NCBI RefSeq assembly: GCF_902728265.1 | Contig: NZ_CACVBR010000025.1 | Span: forward strand, 1-62,117 | Length of the DNA: 62,117 nucleotides | DNA from: Chryseobacterium potabilaquae | Lineage (GTDB): Bacteria; Bacteroidota; Bacteroidia; Flavobacteriales; Weeksellaceae | Direction: 5' to 3' | In this document: positions 1 to 7,035 of the stretch, one piece after another | How the letters are laid out: the number at the start of each line of letters is the position of its first letter | Numbering within the stretch: the stretch's first letter is position 1 | Program-made: the position numbers and the translations under genes | Notes under the pieces: model-generated | What the model saw: only the letters and a program-made list of their open reading frames with translations | Database searches by the model: none | What the model was told of the DNA's origin: nothing

Positions 1-86
1 TCCACTTCTTGTACTACAGAGAGTTTAAAGGATAGGCTATAGTCTTTTTGACTACGTTTTACATACTGATTATTAAGATCTTTCAT
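1..86 (-). CDS. IS3-family transposase OrfA, N-terminal fragment
   Basis: Reading from ATG at 86 on the minus strand gives an in-frame start rich in Lys, Ser and Gln, including QKDYSLSFKLSVVQEVE. This matches the opening of OrfA helix-turn-helix proteins of IS3-family elements (the 'YS..FKL.VV.E' pattern before the first recognition helix). OrfA binds the element ends and is normally joined to the DDE-domain OrfB by frameshifting. Only 28 codons are visible because the gene runs off the left edge, so intactness cannot be judged. Confidence 0.65.
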   Translation of the reverse strand, partial: MKDLNNQYVKRSQKDYSLSFKLSVVQEV

Positions 87-127
87 AACATTACTGTTTT
101 TGTGTAACGCTATGTTAGGATCAGACA
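1..127 (-). mobile_element. End of an IS3-type insertion sequence (partial)
   Basis: The minus strand carries the first 28 codons of an IS3-type OrfA, and the element continues past the left edge of the window. IS3-family ends begin with TG; the minus-strand sequence TGTCTGATCC starting at 127 fits such an end and would mark the boundary. The boundary is an inference because the second end and any target duplication are outside the window. Confidence 0.5.
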
Positions 128-140
128 GATTAATATAAAA

Positions 141-175
141 AAGAGGCTGTTTTTATTTTTGAAACAGCCTCTTTT
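141..175. terminator. Bidirectional terminator hairpin
   Basis: AAGAGGCTGTTT (141-152) pairs with AAACAGCCTCTT (162-173) and T-rich tracts follow on both strands. It lies between the IS3-type end and the stop codon of the small membrane protein gene that ends at 181. Confidence 0.8.
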
Positions 176-180
176 GTTTT

Positions 181-390
181 TTAAAAATTTCTTTGTTTTT
201 CCATAAGGTTTCCTTGGATAGCTAAAGCTCCCAAGCCTAATACTATTTCTGCGATGCCTAAAACTTTTATAAGGTTTGACCCGCAAACAAGACATTCTGG
301 TTCTGGGAAAGGTTTATTCCCTACAACAATGATTAAAACTCCACCAATTATAATAATAACTACTATAAAGGCTCTTAATAATGCTTTCAT
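181..390 (-). CDS. Small two-helix membrane protein of unknown function
   Basis: Starting at the ATG at 390 gives 69 residues. There is a strongly hydrophobic N-terminal helix (Ile/Val-rich, about residues 5-24), a short loop with a C-x2-C pair (ECLVCG), and a second hydrophobic helix (about 40-58). An upstream in-frame start at 447 would read through the conserved stem motif at 414-445 and is therefore unlikely. It sits downstream of the 451-2313 gene but has its own copy of the shared upstream motif, so it is probably transcribed separately. The function is not recognised; the C-x2-C could bind metal or form a disulfide. Confidence 0.6.
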   Translation of the reverse strand: MKALLRAFIVVIIIIGGVLIIVVGNKPFPEPECLVCGSNLIKVLGIAEIVLGLGALAIQGNLMEKQRNF

Positions 391-413
391 GATAATATTT
401 GTTAGTTTTTTAC

Positions 414-445
414 GCCTACTATTAAGGTTTTCGGCTTTACCTTTC
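414..445 (-). promoter_or_regulatory. Shared stem-forming upstream motif, copy 1
   Basis: On the minus strand AAAGGT and ACCTT flank an invariant CCGAAAA loop segment, followed by TAGTAGGC. The motif ends 24 bases before the ATG at 390. Near-identical copies stand at the same distance before the genes starting at 2313 and 4640. Confidence 0.65.
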
Positions 446-450
446 AAAAT

Positions 451-2313
451 TTATATTTTACAGAAGGATACAAAATCATAATAAGAATCAAGATTACTGT
501 CTCCTGTAGTGAGTAATGCAGTTGCAGAAATAGAAATAGTATAAGCACAAGGTAATAAATCTGCGACTGTGTCAGTAGGAGGGGTAAATACCAGTTGAGT
601 AGACCCATAAGTTTCAGGGGAGGACATAAGAACAATAGGATTAAATCCAAAGCTTTGTCCCGGTTTATGAGGTCCGGTAATACTAAGGCTTACACTTCCA
701 AGGTTTTCATTCCTGGCTCCATATTTTACATGCAAATCAGTTGTTATTTTGCTACATCCACCACTACCTGAAATAATTTCTTCAAGATCTACAGATAAGG
801 CAAGATATTGATTATTCACAGTGGTATGAGCCCAACTGCCGTGTTTATTTACATTTTGATATAATACATTATAGATAGCAATGGGTTTAGATGTTCCAGC
901 AACAACTTCTGTAGCGGAATTGCCTACTTCTCTTTGTTTCATTCGAATGGCAAAATATCTATTGGAAATATGGGGCCTTGCAGGAGATACGGAAGAGTTT
1001 CCTATCTCTGAAGTGGGCATACTCATATCTATGGAAGTAACACCTGTCAATTTTTCTGTGCTGAGTTTTAGAATTTCGGCATCTACATGGGCAGCAAAAT
1101 TAGAATCTTGAGGTACTTGTATCCAATTTCCGTTAAAATTAATCGTATTTTCTGTTCCTGTTCCGTTAATATAATAAGGATCATAATTAACCGGATTTGA
1201 AACATCTCCTGTTAATGTCCATAAATATCCAATAAGGGTCTTGTCAATCATATTAGGGACTACTGCGTTCCATCCGGCTGGATTTAGCGGATCTGTAGGG
1301 TTTGTGACTTCTTGATATTCAAAAAGGTATTCCATTGGTTGTGCATTTATTTTCTTACTTATAGTTCCCACTAAATTCACCGAAGAGAAAAATGCATATC
1401 CACCTAATGTTTTTCCTGTTGCTAAATTAATTCCTGTTTGAATGGGAATATGCTGCGTTAAACCAAAATGAGTAAAAGAAGGAGGGATAGATGGTTCTAC
1501 AGGGATAAGCTCTTTAGAACATAGTTTTACACATAAGCAATATCCTACATTATCTCGACGATTGGACTTTGTTTCTAAGGCAAACCGTTGTCCACTATAT
1601 TCTAACTGAAAATAAACATCGGGACCACTTGCAAATGGAGGTAGGACATCCGTTTCTATATTAATAATAGGAGATAGGAATGTCTTTTTAAAATCTGCAG
1701 AAGTATAGTAAATCTTAAAATGGCCGTTACTATCGGTTGTATTTCTTCCTAGTTCATCATCTGTAATGAAGTCGGCATCCATTGCAATTACTGTAATACC
1801 TGCAAGTGGTTTACCGGTTTGGCAATCTGTTAATCTTCCGCAAATAGTCCATATATCAAAATATCTACCTTTAATGATACACCACCACTTTTCTGGAATG
1901 ATATAGGAGAAGTTGGCTACTAAAATTTGTTCTTCTTTGGTTATTTTCCATTGAGGAACGAATGTAGTTATATGGAATTGTCTTTCTTTTCCTTTTTTGG
2001 GGGTAAGAGGAGGACGAGATATTGTTCCACAAGAAAAATCAATTTCTAACGAGGACCGGGAATATTTTTCATCTATAATTAGGGAAAAATTTCCGTTCAT
2101 ATCTGTTTCTGCCTCAGCAATAAGTCTATTTTCTTTAGATTTAATCTCTTCCTCTTTTACTTCTTTGAAAGTATCTTTAATTTCAGCCGCTGAGACAGCT
2201 GCTAGATTAATATCAGATTGAGGAAGGTATACACGTACTTTTACCTGACTAAGGTACTCTGAACAATCTCGGCATAGATATGCAGCAAGATTTCCTTTAA
2301 TAATATGTCTCAT
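451..2313 (-). CDS. 620-aa protein with a transthyretin/carboxypeptidase-regulatory-like domain
   Basis: The 620-residue product has no signal peptide. It opens with a C-x2-C pair (C14, C17). Two segments resemble beta-sandwich 'surface decoration' folds: residues about 1-110, and about 155-260 with GRLTDCQTGKPLAG followed by TDSNGHFKIYYT, the usual opening and closing strands of CarboxypepD_reg/transthyretin-like domains. The C-terminal half is beta-rich with several scattered cysteines. It carries upstream motif copy 2, has no obvious partner in its operon, and precedes the small membrane protein gene. The function is unknown; the domain suggests protein or ligand binding rather than catalysis. 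Confidence 0.7.
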   Translation of the reverse strand: MRHIIKGNLAAYLCRDCSEYLSQVKVRVYLPQSDINLAAVSAAEIKDTFKEVKEEEIKSKENRLIAEAETDMNGNFSLIIDEKYSRSSLEIDFSCGTISRPPLTPKKGKERQFHITTFVPQWKITKEEQILVANFSYIIPEKWWCIIKGRYFDIWTICGRLTDCQTGKPLAGITVIAMDADFITDDELGRNTTDSNGHFKIYYTSADFKKTFLSPIINIETDVLPPFASGPDVYFQLEYSGQRFALETKSNRRDNVGYCLCVKLCSKELIPVEPSIPPSFTHFGLTQHIPIQTGINLATGKTLGGYAFFSSVNLVGTISKKINAQPMEYLFEYQEVTNPTDPLNPAGWNAVVPNMIDKTLIGYLWTLTGDVSNPVNYDPYYINGTGTENTINFNGNWIQVPQDSNFAAHVDAEILKLSTEKLTGVTSIDMSMPTSEIGNSSVSPARPHISNRYFAIRMKQREVGNSATEVVAGTSKPIAIYNVLYQNVNKHGSWAHTTVNNQYLALSVDLEEIISGSGGCSKITTDLHVKYGARNENLGSVSLSITGPHKPGQSFGFNPIVLMSSPETYGSTQLVFTPPTDTVADLLPCAYTISISATALLTTGDSNLDSYYDFVSFCKI

Positions 2314-2335
2314 GGCTTTGGTAAATTAGATGTAT

Positions 2336-2368
2336 GCCTACTTTTTAAGGTTTTCGGCTTTACCTTTT
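2336..2368 (-). promoter_or_regulatory. Shared stem-forming upstream motif, copy 2
   Basis: The minus strand reads AAAAGGT, then AAAGCCGAAA, then ACCTTAAAAAGTAGGC, ending 23 bases before the ATG at 2313. It matches copy 1 almost base for base over the stem, loop and trailing TAGGC. Confidence 0.65.
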
Positions 2369-2458
2369 ATTATATCAAATCTCAATCTTTTTAAGAGAAA
2401 AAAAAGGAGGGAATTCACGAAATTTAACGGTGGTTTTTACTGAATTTAAAAAATTAAA

Positions 2459-3409
2459 TTAATAAGGATTCAGCTTTCTATTGATTGGAATAGTAGTTTT
2501 CTTTTGAACCCTTATTTGCTCTCTTTCGAAATAGAAGTTGGTCATATTCCAAATAATCATAATAGCTGAAAAATAATATAGATTAAGGACTATAGCAATT
2601 CCTAAATGCATCGAAATAGTTAGCAGAAGCCATATTCTCTGCGTTTTTATATTCCAAATAAAGAAAGGATATAGCATTTCTATGATAATGGTTGACCAAC
2701 CAATAATAATAAGAATATATGAATGATCGGCCAGTAGAGAAAAGTCTATATTTAGATCTCTATTTGAGTAGGGGAGATGAATGGCTTTCCATATGGACTC
2801 TCCATTCCACCAATTAAACCCTAACACTTTATCTAATCCTGAAAAAAAATAGGCAATACTAATATGTAGTTGAAATAATCTTTTTACAGGTGTTATATTT
2901 ATATTTTCATTGTTTCTTTTGAATAGAAAATTCCTTATCGAAAAATGAGTGTCACTTGGGAAGAGGATAAGATAGAATAAAGACATGCTCGTAAAAAAAT
3001 CGGCACCATATACAAAAAAGGAGCTTCCCTTAAGCAGTATAATTTGTATTAAAAGAAGAAAAAATGAGGAAATTCTTGAATAGAATCCGGTTATAATAAA
3101 TATACAGAGACTAATAAATGCTATTTTGGTGAAGAGAATTACATGATATTCTGAAATTCCCAAAGCCTGAAAATAGCCAACCACTTTGGGAAATGTAATC
3201 ATCCAGTCTGGGGTAAAAACATTCATAATATCTTGAGGAACGATACTTTGGCTGGAAAAGAATTTTTCAAAATCTGCCAATATGGAAAGGAAATGGAGTA
3301 AAATAGTTAAGCCTACAGCGATTCTGAAAAAACTCAAAAACTCTGAATCTGTACTTTTTCTGAAAAAAAAGACTTCTATTTTCTTATAAAGAATATTTAA
3401 ATTTTTCAT
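2459..3409 (-). CDS. HTTM-domain (vitamin-K-dependent carboxylase-like) membrane protein
   Basis: The 316-residue protein has roughly seven to eight hydrophobic helices. Features typical of the HTTM family are visible: the N-terminal 'FRIAVGLTILLHFL' helix, the 'GADFF' loop, and 'LQLHISIAYFFSGLDKVLG' followed by 'WWNGESIW'. HTTM proteins are related to the membrane part of vitamin-K-dependent gamma-carboxylase, but their reaction in bacteria is unproven. The gene starts 5 bases after the stop of its partner (3415-3990), as is common for bacterial HTTM loci, so the two are almost certainly co-transcribed. Confidence 0.85.
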   Translation of the reverse strand: MKNLNILYKKIEVFFFRKSTDSEFLSFFRIAVGLTILLHFLSILADFEKFFSSQSIVPQDIMNVFTPDWMITFPKVVGYFQALGISEYHVILFTKIAFISLCIFIITGFYSRISSFFLLLIQIILLKGSSFFVYGADFFTSMSLFYLILFPSDTHFSIRNFLFKRNNENINITPVKRLFQLHISIAYFFSGLDKVLGFNWWNGESIWKAIHLPYSNRDLNIDFSLLADHSYILIIIGWSTIIIEMLYPFFIWNIKTQRIWLLLTISMHLGIAIVLNLYYFSAIMIIWNMTNFYFEREQIRVQKKTTIPINRKLNPY

Positions 3410-3414
3410 GACGA

Positions 3415-3990
3415 TCAGTATTTAAATTCATCAATAAGAATGAAATCTTCATTCTTTTTTCCTTTTTTAAAATTGACAAGACTTGGAAAATCATACAAAT
3501 ACAATCTTGCTGTTATACCTTTTGCATTGGGATTTTCTTTCATTACGTGCAAGGCTACTTCTTTAATTATCAGATCCAAATACTGATAATATTTGCTGTC
3601 AAATTTTTTTTTATCCCCTGAAACTTTATCGAGAAAGAGATTAAAAATAGTAGTATATCTTACTACACTTTCCTTTTTCTGGAATGAAGGCATTGCCTTT
3701 TCTTCAATAATATTTCCGTTTTTATCTTTTAATTCAAAAGTTAAAACAAAATCACTGGCTACATTGGGAGCATAAAAACCATACCCCGTATCAAAGCCTG
3801 TATAAGAAGCAAAAATACTTACCGCTTCAGACTGTACTATACTTTCTGTTGCTTGGTAGAGAATCGGTTTTTCGTAAGATTTATTTTCATAATAAAAACC
3901 ATAATATCCATCAAAAGTTCCTTTTAGTCCTATTATAAAAACGAGCAATAGCAAAGAAAATATACCGAATAATTGAATTTTCTTTTTCAT
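3415..3990 (-). CDS. Membrane-anchored partner of the HTTM protein
   Basis: The 191-residue protein has one N-terminal membrane helix (about residues 5-25) and a soluble domain presumably outside the membrane. No named motif is seen, but a single-pass protein of this size, encoded just before an HTTM protein, is a recurring arrangement in Bacteroidota. The 5-base spacing to the HTTM gene supports one operon. It lacks the stem motif found before three neighbouring genes. It may present a substrate to, or stabilise, the HTTM protein; this is inference from position only. Confidence 0.75.
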   Translation of the reverse strand: MKKKIQLFGIFSLLLLVFIIGLKGTFDGYYGFYYENKSYEKPILYQATESIVQSEAVSIFASYTGFDTGYGFYAPNVASDFVLTFELKDKNGNIIEEKAMPSFQKKESVVRYTTIFNLFLDKVSGDKKKFDSKYYQYLDLIIKEVALHVMKENPNAKGITARLYLYDFPSLVNFKKGKKNEDFILIDEFKY

Positions 3991-4015
3991 GGTGATTGAT
4001 TTTAAGATTACAAAT

Positions 4016-4042
4016 GGCTGTTTTTATATTTCAAAAACAGCC
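4016..4042 (-). terminator. Terminator hairpin after the 196-aa gene
   Basis: GGCTGTTTTT (4016-4025) pairs with AAAAACAGCC (4033-4042) just downstream of the stop at 4050 on the minus strand. It separates that gene from the HTTM pair. The following T-tract is weak, so partial read-through is possible. Confidence 0.65.
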
Positions 4043-4049
4043 ATTTATT

Positions 4050-4640
4050 TTATCTGTAGTTAACAAGAACCTGGTCAAGTTTTACATTCACCTTGGGATC
4101 TATAACTCTTATATTTCTCGTTAGTCTCAATAATCTTGATATTCTTTGTGCTTTCATATATTCTCCACAAATAGTTACTTCATTGGCTCCAATTATAGTA
4201 AGCTTATTTAATGAAGTGATATCTTTCTCGTTTAGCATTACGGCATCTGTTACCACTTGATTATTTTGTATAGAATAATAATTAGGAACTAATTCTTTAG
4301 CAGAATATTTACTTAAAATTTCTTTAACTTTTACATTTAAATCACCATATTTTTTCCAATCAATATTTGCTTTTAGTAAGCACCCTTTTATAATGTTTTG
4401 TTTGTTGATGACATTGATAATGTAATTTTTATTTAATGCTCCACCATAAGTTCTTTGTAGTTTTAATAAACTATTGACATCATTGGGAGATAATTTTTTA
4501 ACATCTTTAATTAGATGATTGTTATCCACAACATAATTTTTATTTTCCTTATAGAATGGATAATCCTGAGGTTTGAGCTGTGAAAAGATAAGTATGACAC
4601 TTACCATCAAACCAATTAGAAATAATGATTTTGTTTTCAT
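4050..4640 (-). CDS. Secreted or anchored 196-aa protein of unknown function
   Basis: The 196-residue product has an N-terminal hydrophobic segment (about residues 5-20) that acts as a signal or anchor, then a Lys/Asn-rich soluble domain. A patch reading 'KLTIIGANEVTICGEYMKAQR' with one cysteine stands near the C-terminus. No family is recognised. It carries copy 3 of the shared upstream motif, which links it to the genes at 181-390 and 451-2313, and a hairpin follows its stop. It lies 59 bases upstream of the HTTM partner gene and may feed transcription into it. Confidence 0.65.
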   Translation of the reverse strand: MKTKSLFLIGLMVSVILIFSQLKPQDYPFYKENKNYVVDNNHLIKDVKKLSPNDVNSLLKLQRTYGGALNKNYIINVINKQNIIKGCLLKANIDWKKYGDLNVKVKEILSKYSAKELVPNYYSIQNNQVVTDAVMLNEKDITSLNKLTIIGANEVTICGEYMKAQRISRLLRLTRNIRVIDPKVNVKLDQVLVNYR

Positions 4641-4664
4641 TGGATTAAAATTTAAAATTATATT

Positions 4665-4698
4665 CCTACTCTATTTAGGCTTTTCGGATTGTGCCTTT
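4665..4698 (-). promoter_or_regulatory. Shared stem-forming upstream motif, copy 3
   Basis: The minus strand reads AAAGGC, ACAATCCGAAAA, GCCTAAATAG, AGTAGG, ending 24 bases before the ATG at 4640. Compared with copies 1 and 2 the stem has changed from AGGT/ACCT to AGGC/GCCT, so both sides changed together and pairing is kept. Confidence 0.65.
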
Positions 4699-4785
4699 TA
4701 TATAACAAAGCTCTATCATATTGAGGAAAATTGTATTAGTAAATTCACTAGGTTTTGATGGGGATTTCACTGAATTTTACTTTAT

Positions 4786-4819
4786 TTAAAAACAAAAAAC
4801 TCGGACCGTAAGTCCGAGT
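4786..4819 (-). terminator. Terminator of the DUF1579 lipoprotein gene
   Basis: ACTCGGAC (4799-4806) pairs with GTCCGAGT (4812-4819) across a 5-base loop. On the minus strand it is followed by a long T-rich tract, and it lies just downstream of the stop at 4845. Confidence 0.85.
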
Positions 4820-4844
4820 GTGTATATTATTAATTATAAATATT

Positions 4845-5483
4845 TTACTTCTTTCTCATGAATTTAATTTCCATTGTTTTGTATTCCTTCCCAGTCTTGG
4901 AATCCGGGCCATACATTTCGAGAATCTGATTATTATCATCCACAAATGTATAGACCTCTCTCATTTCACAGTCTTTCCCTGGCCTTGTAGGGTCTGTCAT
5001 TTTCCCTTTAAATTCAATGGATTTTTTAGACGGGTTCCAATCTCCTTCCATGTACATAATACCCGTTCCCATATTGTCTATCCAATTGGATACAAATTTT
5101 TTCTTTGAGTTGTCGTATCCTGTAATACCCATTCCTTCGAATGACATTCCCATAAAGTTTCCTTTATGATTAGTCACTTGGTAGCGACCGTCAAAAATCA
5201 TTTTATTAGTACATTCTGATGCGCTGACTATAGGTTTTCCTCCTTCTTCCATCCACATTGTGGTTTCTCCTGTCCAAGTCCCATCAGACTTTGCTAGCAT
5301 TTTATGAACCTCTCCAGGTGCTGCGTAATCCATCCATGCCTTGGTCGCTGTGGCGGAGTCGACGGGTTTCCATTCTTCTTTTGCAGTAGATTCTGTTTTT
5401 TCTGAAGTTTTTACATCCATTTTTACTTTATCGCAGGCAACTAATAAAAATGTTGTGCAAGCTGCAAAAAATAAGTTTTTCAT
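4845..5483 (-). CDS. DUF1579-family lipoprotein
   Basis: The 212-residue protein has a lipobox (LLVAC, Cys17), so it should be lipid-anchored after cleavage. The mature part carries DUF1579-like features: 'GEVHKMLAKSDGTWTGETTMW', a central 'GRYQVTNHKGNFMGMSFEGMGITGYDN' region and 'FKGKMTDP'. The 'G.W.G' and 'G.YDN.KKKF' pattern is typical of the family. DUF1579 proteins are beta-barrel-like and of unknown function. The gene is single, with its own terminator, and is divergent from the Nudix regulator gene at 5608. Confidence 0.85.
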   Translation of the reverse strand: MKNLFFAACTTFLLVACDKVKMDVKTSEKTESTAKEEWKPVDSATATKAWMDYAAPGEVHKMLAKSDGTWTGETTMWMEEGGKPIVSASECTNKMIFDGRYQVTNHKGNFMGMSFEGMGITGYDNSKKKFVSNWIDNMGTGIMYMEGDWNPSKKSIEFKGKMTDPTRPGKDCEMREVYTFVDDNNQILEMYGPDSKTGKEYKTMEIKFMRKK

Positions 5484-5551
5484 AATTGTTTAGTTTTAAG
5501 TTGTTTATAAATTTAATGAAATTTTTTGAGCAGATCCTTATTATTTTGACA

Positions 5552-5599
5552 TTGGTAGTATTTATTCAAAGTTGTATTTTTGTGTATTCATAACGCAAA
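5552..5599 (+). promoter_or_regulatory. Promoter and operator O1 of the Nudix regulator gene
   Basis: TTG at 5552-5554, a 20-base spacer and TATTTTTG at 5575-5582 form a Bacteroidota-type promoter. The dyad TTTGTGT (5579-5585), 7 bases, ACGCAAA (5593-5599) overlaps the -7 box. A protein bound there would block transcription, which points to autorepression by the downstream regulator. Confidence 0.7.
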
Positions 5600-5607
5600 T
5601 AGTATAT

Positions 5608-6303
5608 ATGGATTCTCAAAAAAAATTACAAGACATAAAAGTAGCAGTAGATGCTGTTATTTTTGGATATTTTGATAAAAAAGATCTTCAAATTCTTTTA
5701 ATTAAAAGAAGTATTGATCCATTTAAAGGAGGATGGGCGATTCCGGGGGGGCTTGTTTTAGACAATGAAAATTTGGAAGATGCAGTAAGGAGAGAATTAC
5801 AAGAAGAATCTGGAATAAAACCTGATTTTTTAGAGCAATTATATACTTTTGGTAATGTAGATCGTGACCCTAGAAATAGAGTGATTTCTGTTGCTTATTT
5901 AGGTCTTGTGAACCCTTCTTATCATGAATTATTTGCTGATTCTGATGCAGAAGATGCTCAATGGTTCAGTATACATAAACTTCCAAAATTAGCTTTTGAT
6001 CATCAAAATATTATTGATATTGCATTAAAAAGGCTTCGCACCAAAATTCAATATCAGCCGATTGGTTTCAATCTTCTTAATGAAGAGTTTCCCTTTTCAG
6101 ATCTTGAAAATCTTTATAGAACGATTATTGGTCAGGAAATCGATCGACGAAACTTTCGTAAAAAAATAATGAGCTATGGACTTCTTAATGAAACAAAGAA
6201 TGTTAAAAAAGAGGGAAGTGGAAGACCCGGAAAGCTTTTTACTTTTAACCAGGAGAAATATAAAGAATGGGAAGAACAAGGATTTTATTTTGAAATTAAA
6301 TAA
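5608..6303 (+). CDS. NrtR-like Nudix/winged-helix transcriptional regulator
   Basis: The 231-residue protein has an N-terminal Nudix domain and a C-terminal winged helix (about 140-231, containing 'RRNFRKKIMSYGLL' and 'GRPGKLFTF'). This is the architecture of NrtR-type regulators that bind ADP-ribose-like ligands through the Nudix fold. The Nudix box (G48 to I70) keeps every consensus position, including REL and EE, so catalysis may be retained; many NrtR regulators have lost it. The start at 5608 is preferred because the longer in-frame start at 5572 lies inside the promoter. The same 21-bp dyad occurs before this gene and three times before the next two genes, which makes this protein its likely reader. 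Confidence 0.88.
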   Translation: MDSQKKLQDIKVAVDAVIFGYFDKKDLQILLIKRSIDPFKGGWAIPGGLVLDNENLEDAVRRELQEESGIKPDFLEQLYTFGNVDRDPRNRVISVAYLGLVNPSYHELFADSDAEDAQWFSIHKLPKLAFDHQNIIDIALKRLRTKIQYQPIGFNLLNEEFPFSDLENLYRTIIGQEIDRRNFRKKIMSYGLLNETKNVKKEGSGRPGKLFTFNQEKYKEWEEQGFYFEIK

Positions 6304-6327
6304 TTGATTATAAGTAGTTTAATTTAA

Positions 6328-6348
6328 TTAGTGTAAAAATAACACAAA
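6328..6348 (+). promoter_or_regulatory. Operator O2 upstream of the NADAR gene
   Basis: TTAGTGT (6328-6334), 7 bases, ACACAAA (6342-6348). Same spacing and half-sites as O1, O3 and O4. It lies just upstream of the -33 region, 54 bp from O3 start to start. Confidence 0.7.
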
Positions 6349-6352
6349 TAAA

Positions 6353-6402
6353 TTTGGTTAATAAAAATATATTTTTTTAAATTTGTGTATAATCAACACA
6401 AA
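6353..6402 (+). promoter_or_regulatory. Promoter and operator O3 of the NADAR gene
   Basis: TTTG (6353-6356), a 21-base spacer and TAAATTTG (6378-6385) match the Bacteroidota promoter form. The dyad TTTGTGT (6382-6388), 7 bases, ACACAAA (6396-6402) covers the end of the -7 box and stops one base before the ATG at 6404. The transcript leader must be very short, and repressor binding would block initiation. Confidence 0.7.
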
Positions 6403-6403
6403 T

Positions 6404-6952
6404 ATGAAATATACATTAGAAACTACCATAGAAAGATTTCTGGAAAAAGAAAATATACAATTTCTTTACTTTTGGGGGCATACAGTGAAAAATGAGATTA
6501 CAAAATCATGTTTTAGCCAATGGTTTCCATGCCCATTTATAAAAGAGGGCATTACCTACAAAACGGCTGAACATTATATGATGGCTAAGAAAGCAAAACT
6601 GTTCGAAGATAATCAAACATTACAGGATATTTTGAAATCAGATTCTCCAAATCAGGCTAAAAATTTGGGAAGAAAAGTTGAAAATTTTGATTTTTCAATT
6701 TGGGATGAGCATAAATATGAAATCGTAAAAGAGGGAAACTTGTTGAAATTTTCTCAAAACGAGGAACTAAAAGAATTTCTTTTATCAACAAACGATACAA
6801 TTTTAGTTGAAGCCAGTCCATATGATACGATATGGGGAGTTGGAATGTTGGAATCTGATAAAAGGATACTGAATCCCATCCTTTGGAATGGAGTAAATCT
6901 TTTGGGATTTGCTTTGATGGAGGTAAGAGATTTATTAAAAGAATATAAATAA
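6404..6952 (+). CDS. NADAR-domain (YbiA-like) protein
   Basis: The 182-residue protein has the NADAR/DUF1768 signatures: FWGH (23-26), FSQWFPCPF (37-45), YKTAEHYMMAKKA (52-64), LGRKV (88-92) and LVEASPYDTIWGVG (134-147). NADAR domains act on ADP-ribose derivatives: known members cleave N-glycosidic bonds in riboflavin intermediates or remove ADP-ribose from guanine. The start at 6404 directly follows operator O3; a TTG start at 6383 would lie inside it. It is the first gene of the run ending at 10980 and shares its control dyad with the Nudix regulator. Its substrate here is inferred only from family and neighbours. Confidence 0.9.
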   Translation: MKYTLETTIERFLEKENIQFLYFWGHTVKNEITKSCFSQWFPCPFIKEGITYKTAEHYMMAKKAKLFEDNQTLQDILKSDSPNQAKNLGRKVENFDFSIWDEHKYEIVKEGNLLKFSQNEELKEFLLSTNDTILVEASPYDTIWGVGMLESDKRILNPILWNGVNLLGFALMEVRDLLKEYK

Positions 6953-6990
6953 TTCGTTAATGAATTAAAGAAAAACTGTGGATTTTTCAA

Positions 6991-7011
6991 TTAGCGTAAA
7001 TATAACACAAA
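6991..7011 (+). promoter_or_regulatory. Operator O4 upstream of the SPFH gene
   Basis: TTAGCGT (6991-6997), 7 bases, ACACAAA (7005-7011), in the 83-base gap between the NADAR and SPFH genes. It suggests a second, internal promoter under the same control. A clear TAnnTTTG box was not found here. Confidence 0.6.
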
Positions 7012-7035
7012 TTTTAATTTAAAACTTATAAAACT

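Noticed and set aside
881..1111. Plus-strand frames inside 451-2313 and similar antisense frames in other genes
   Set aside because: They are opposite-strand shadows of well-supported genes, with no family match or own signals.
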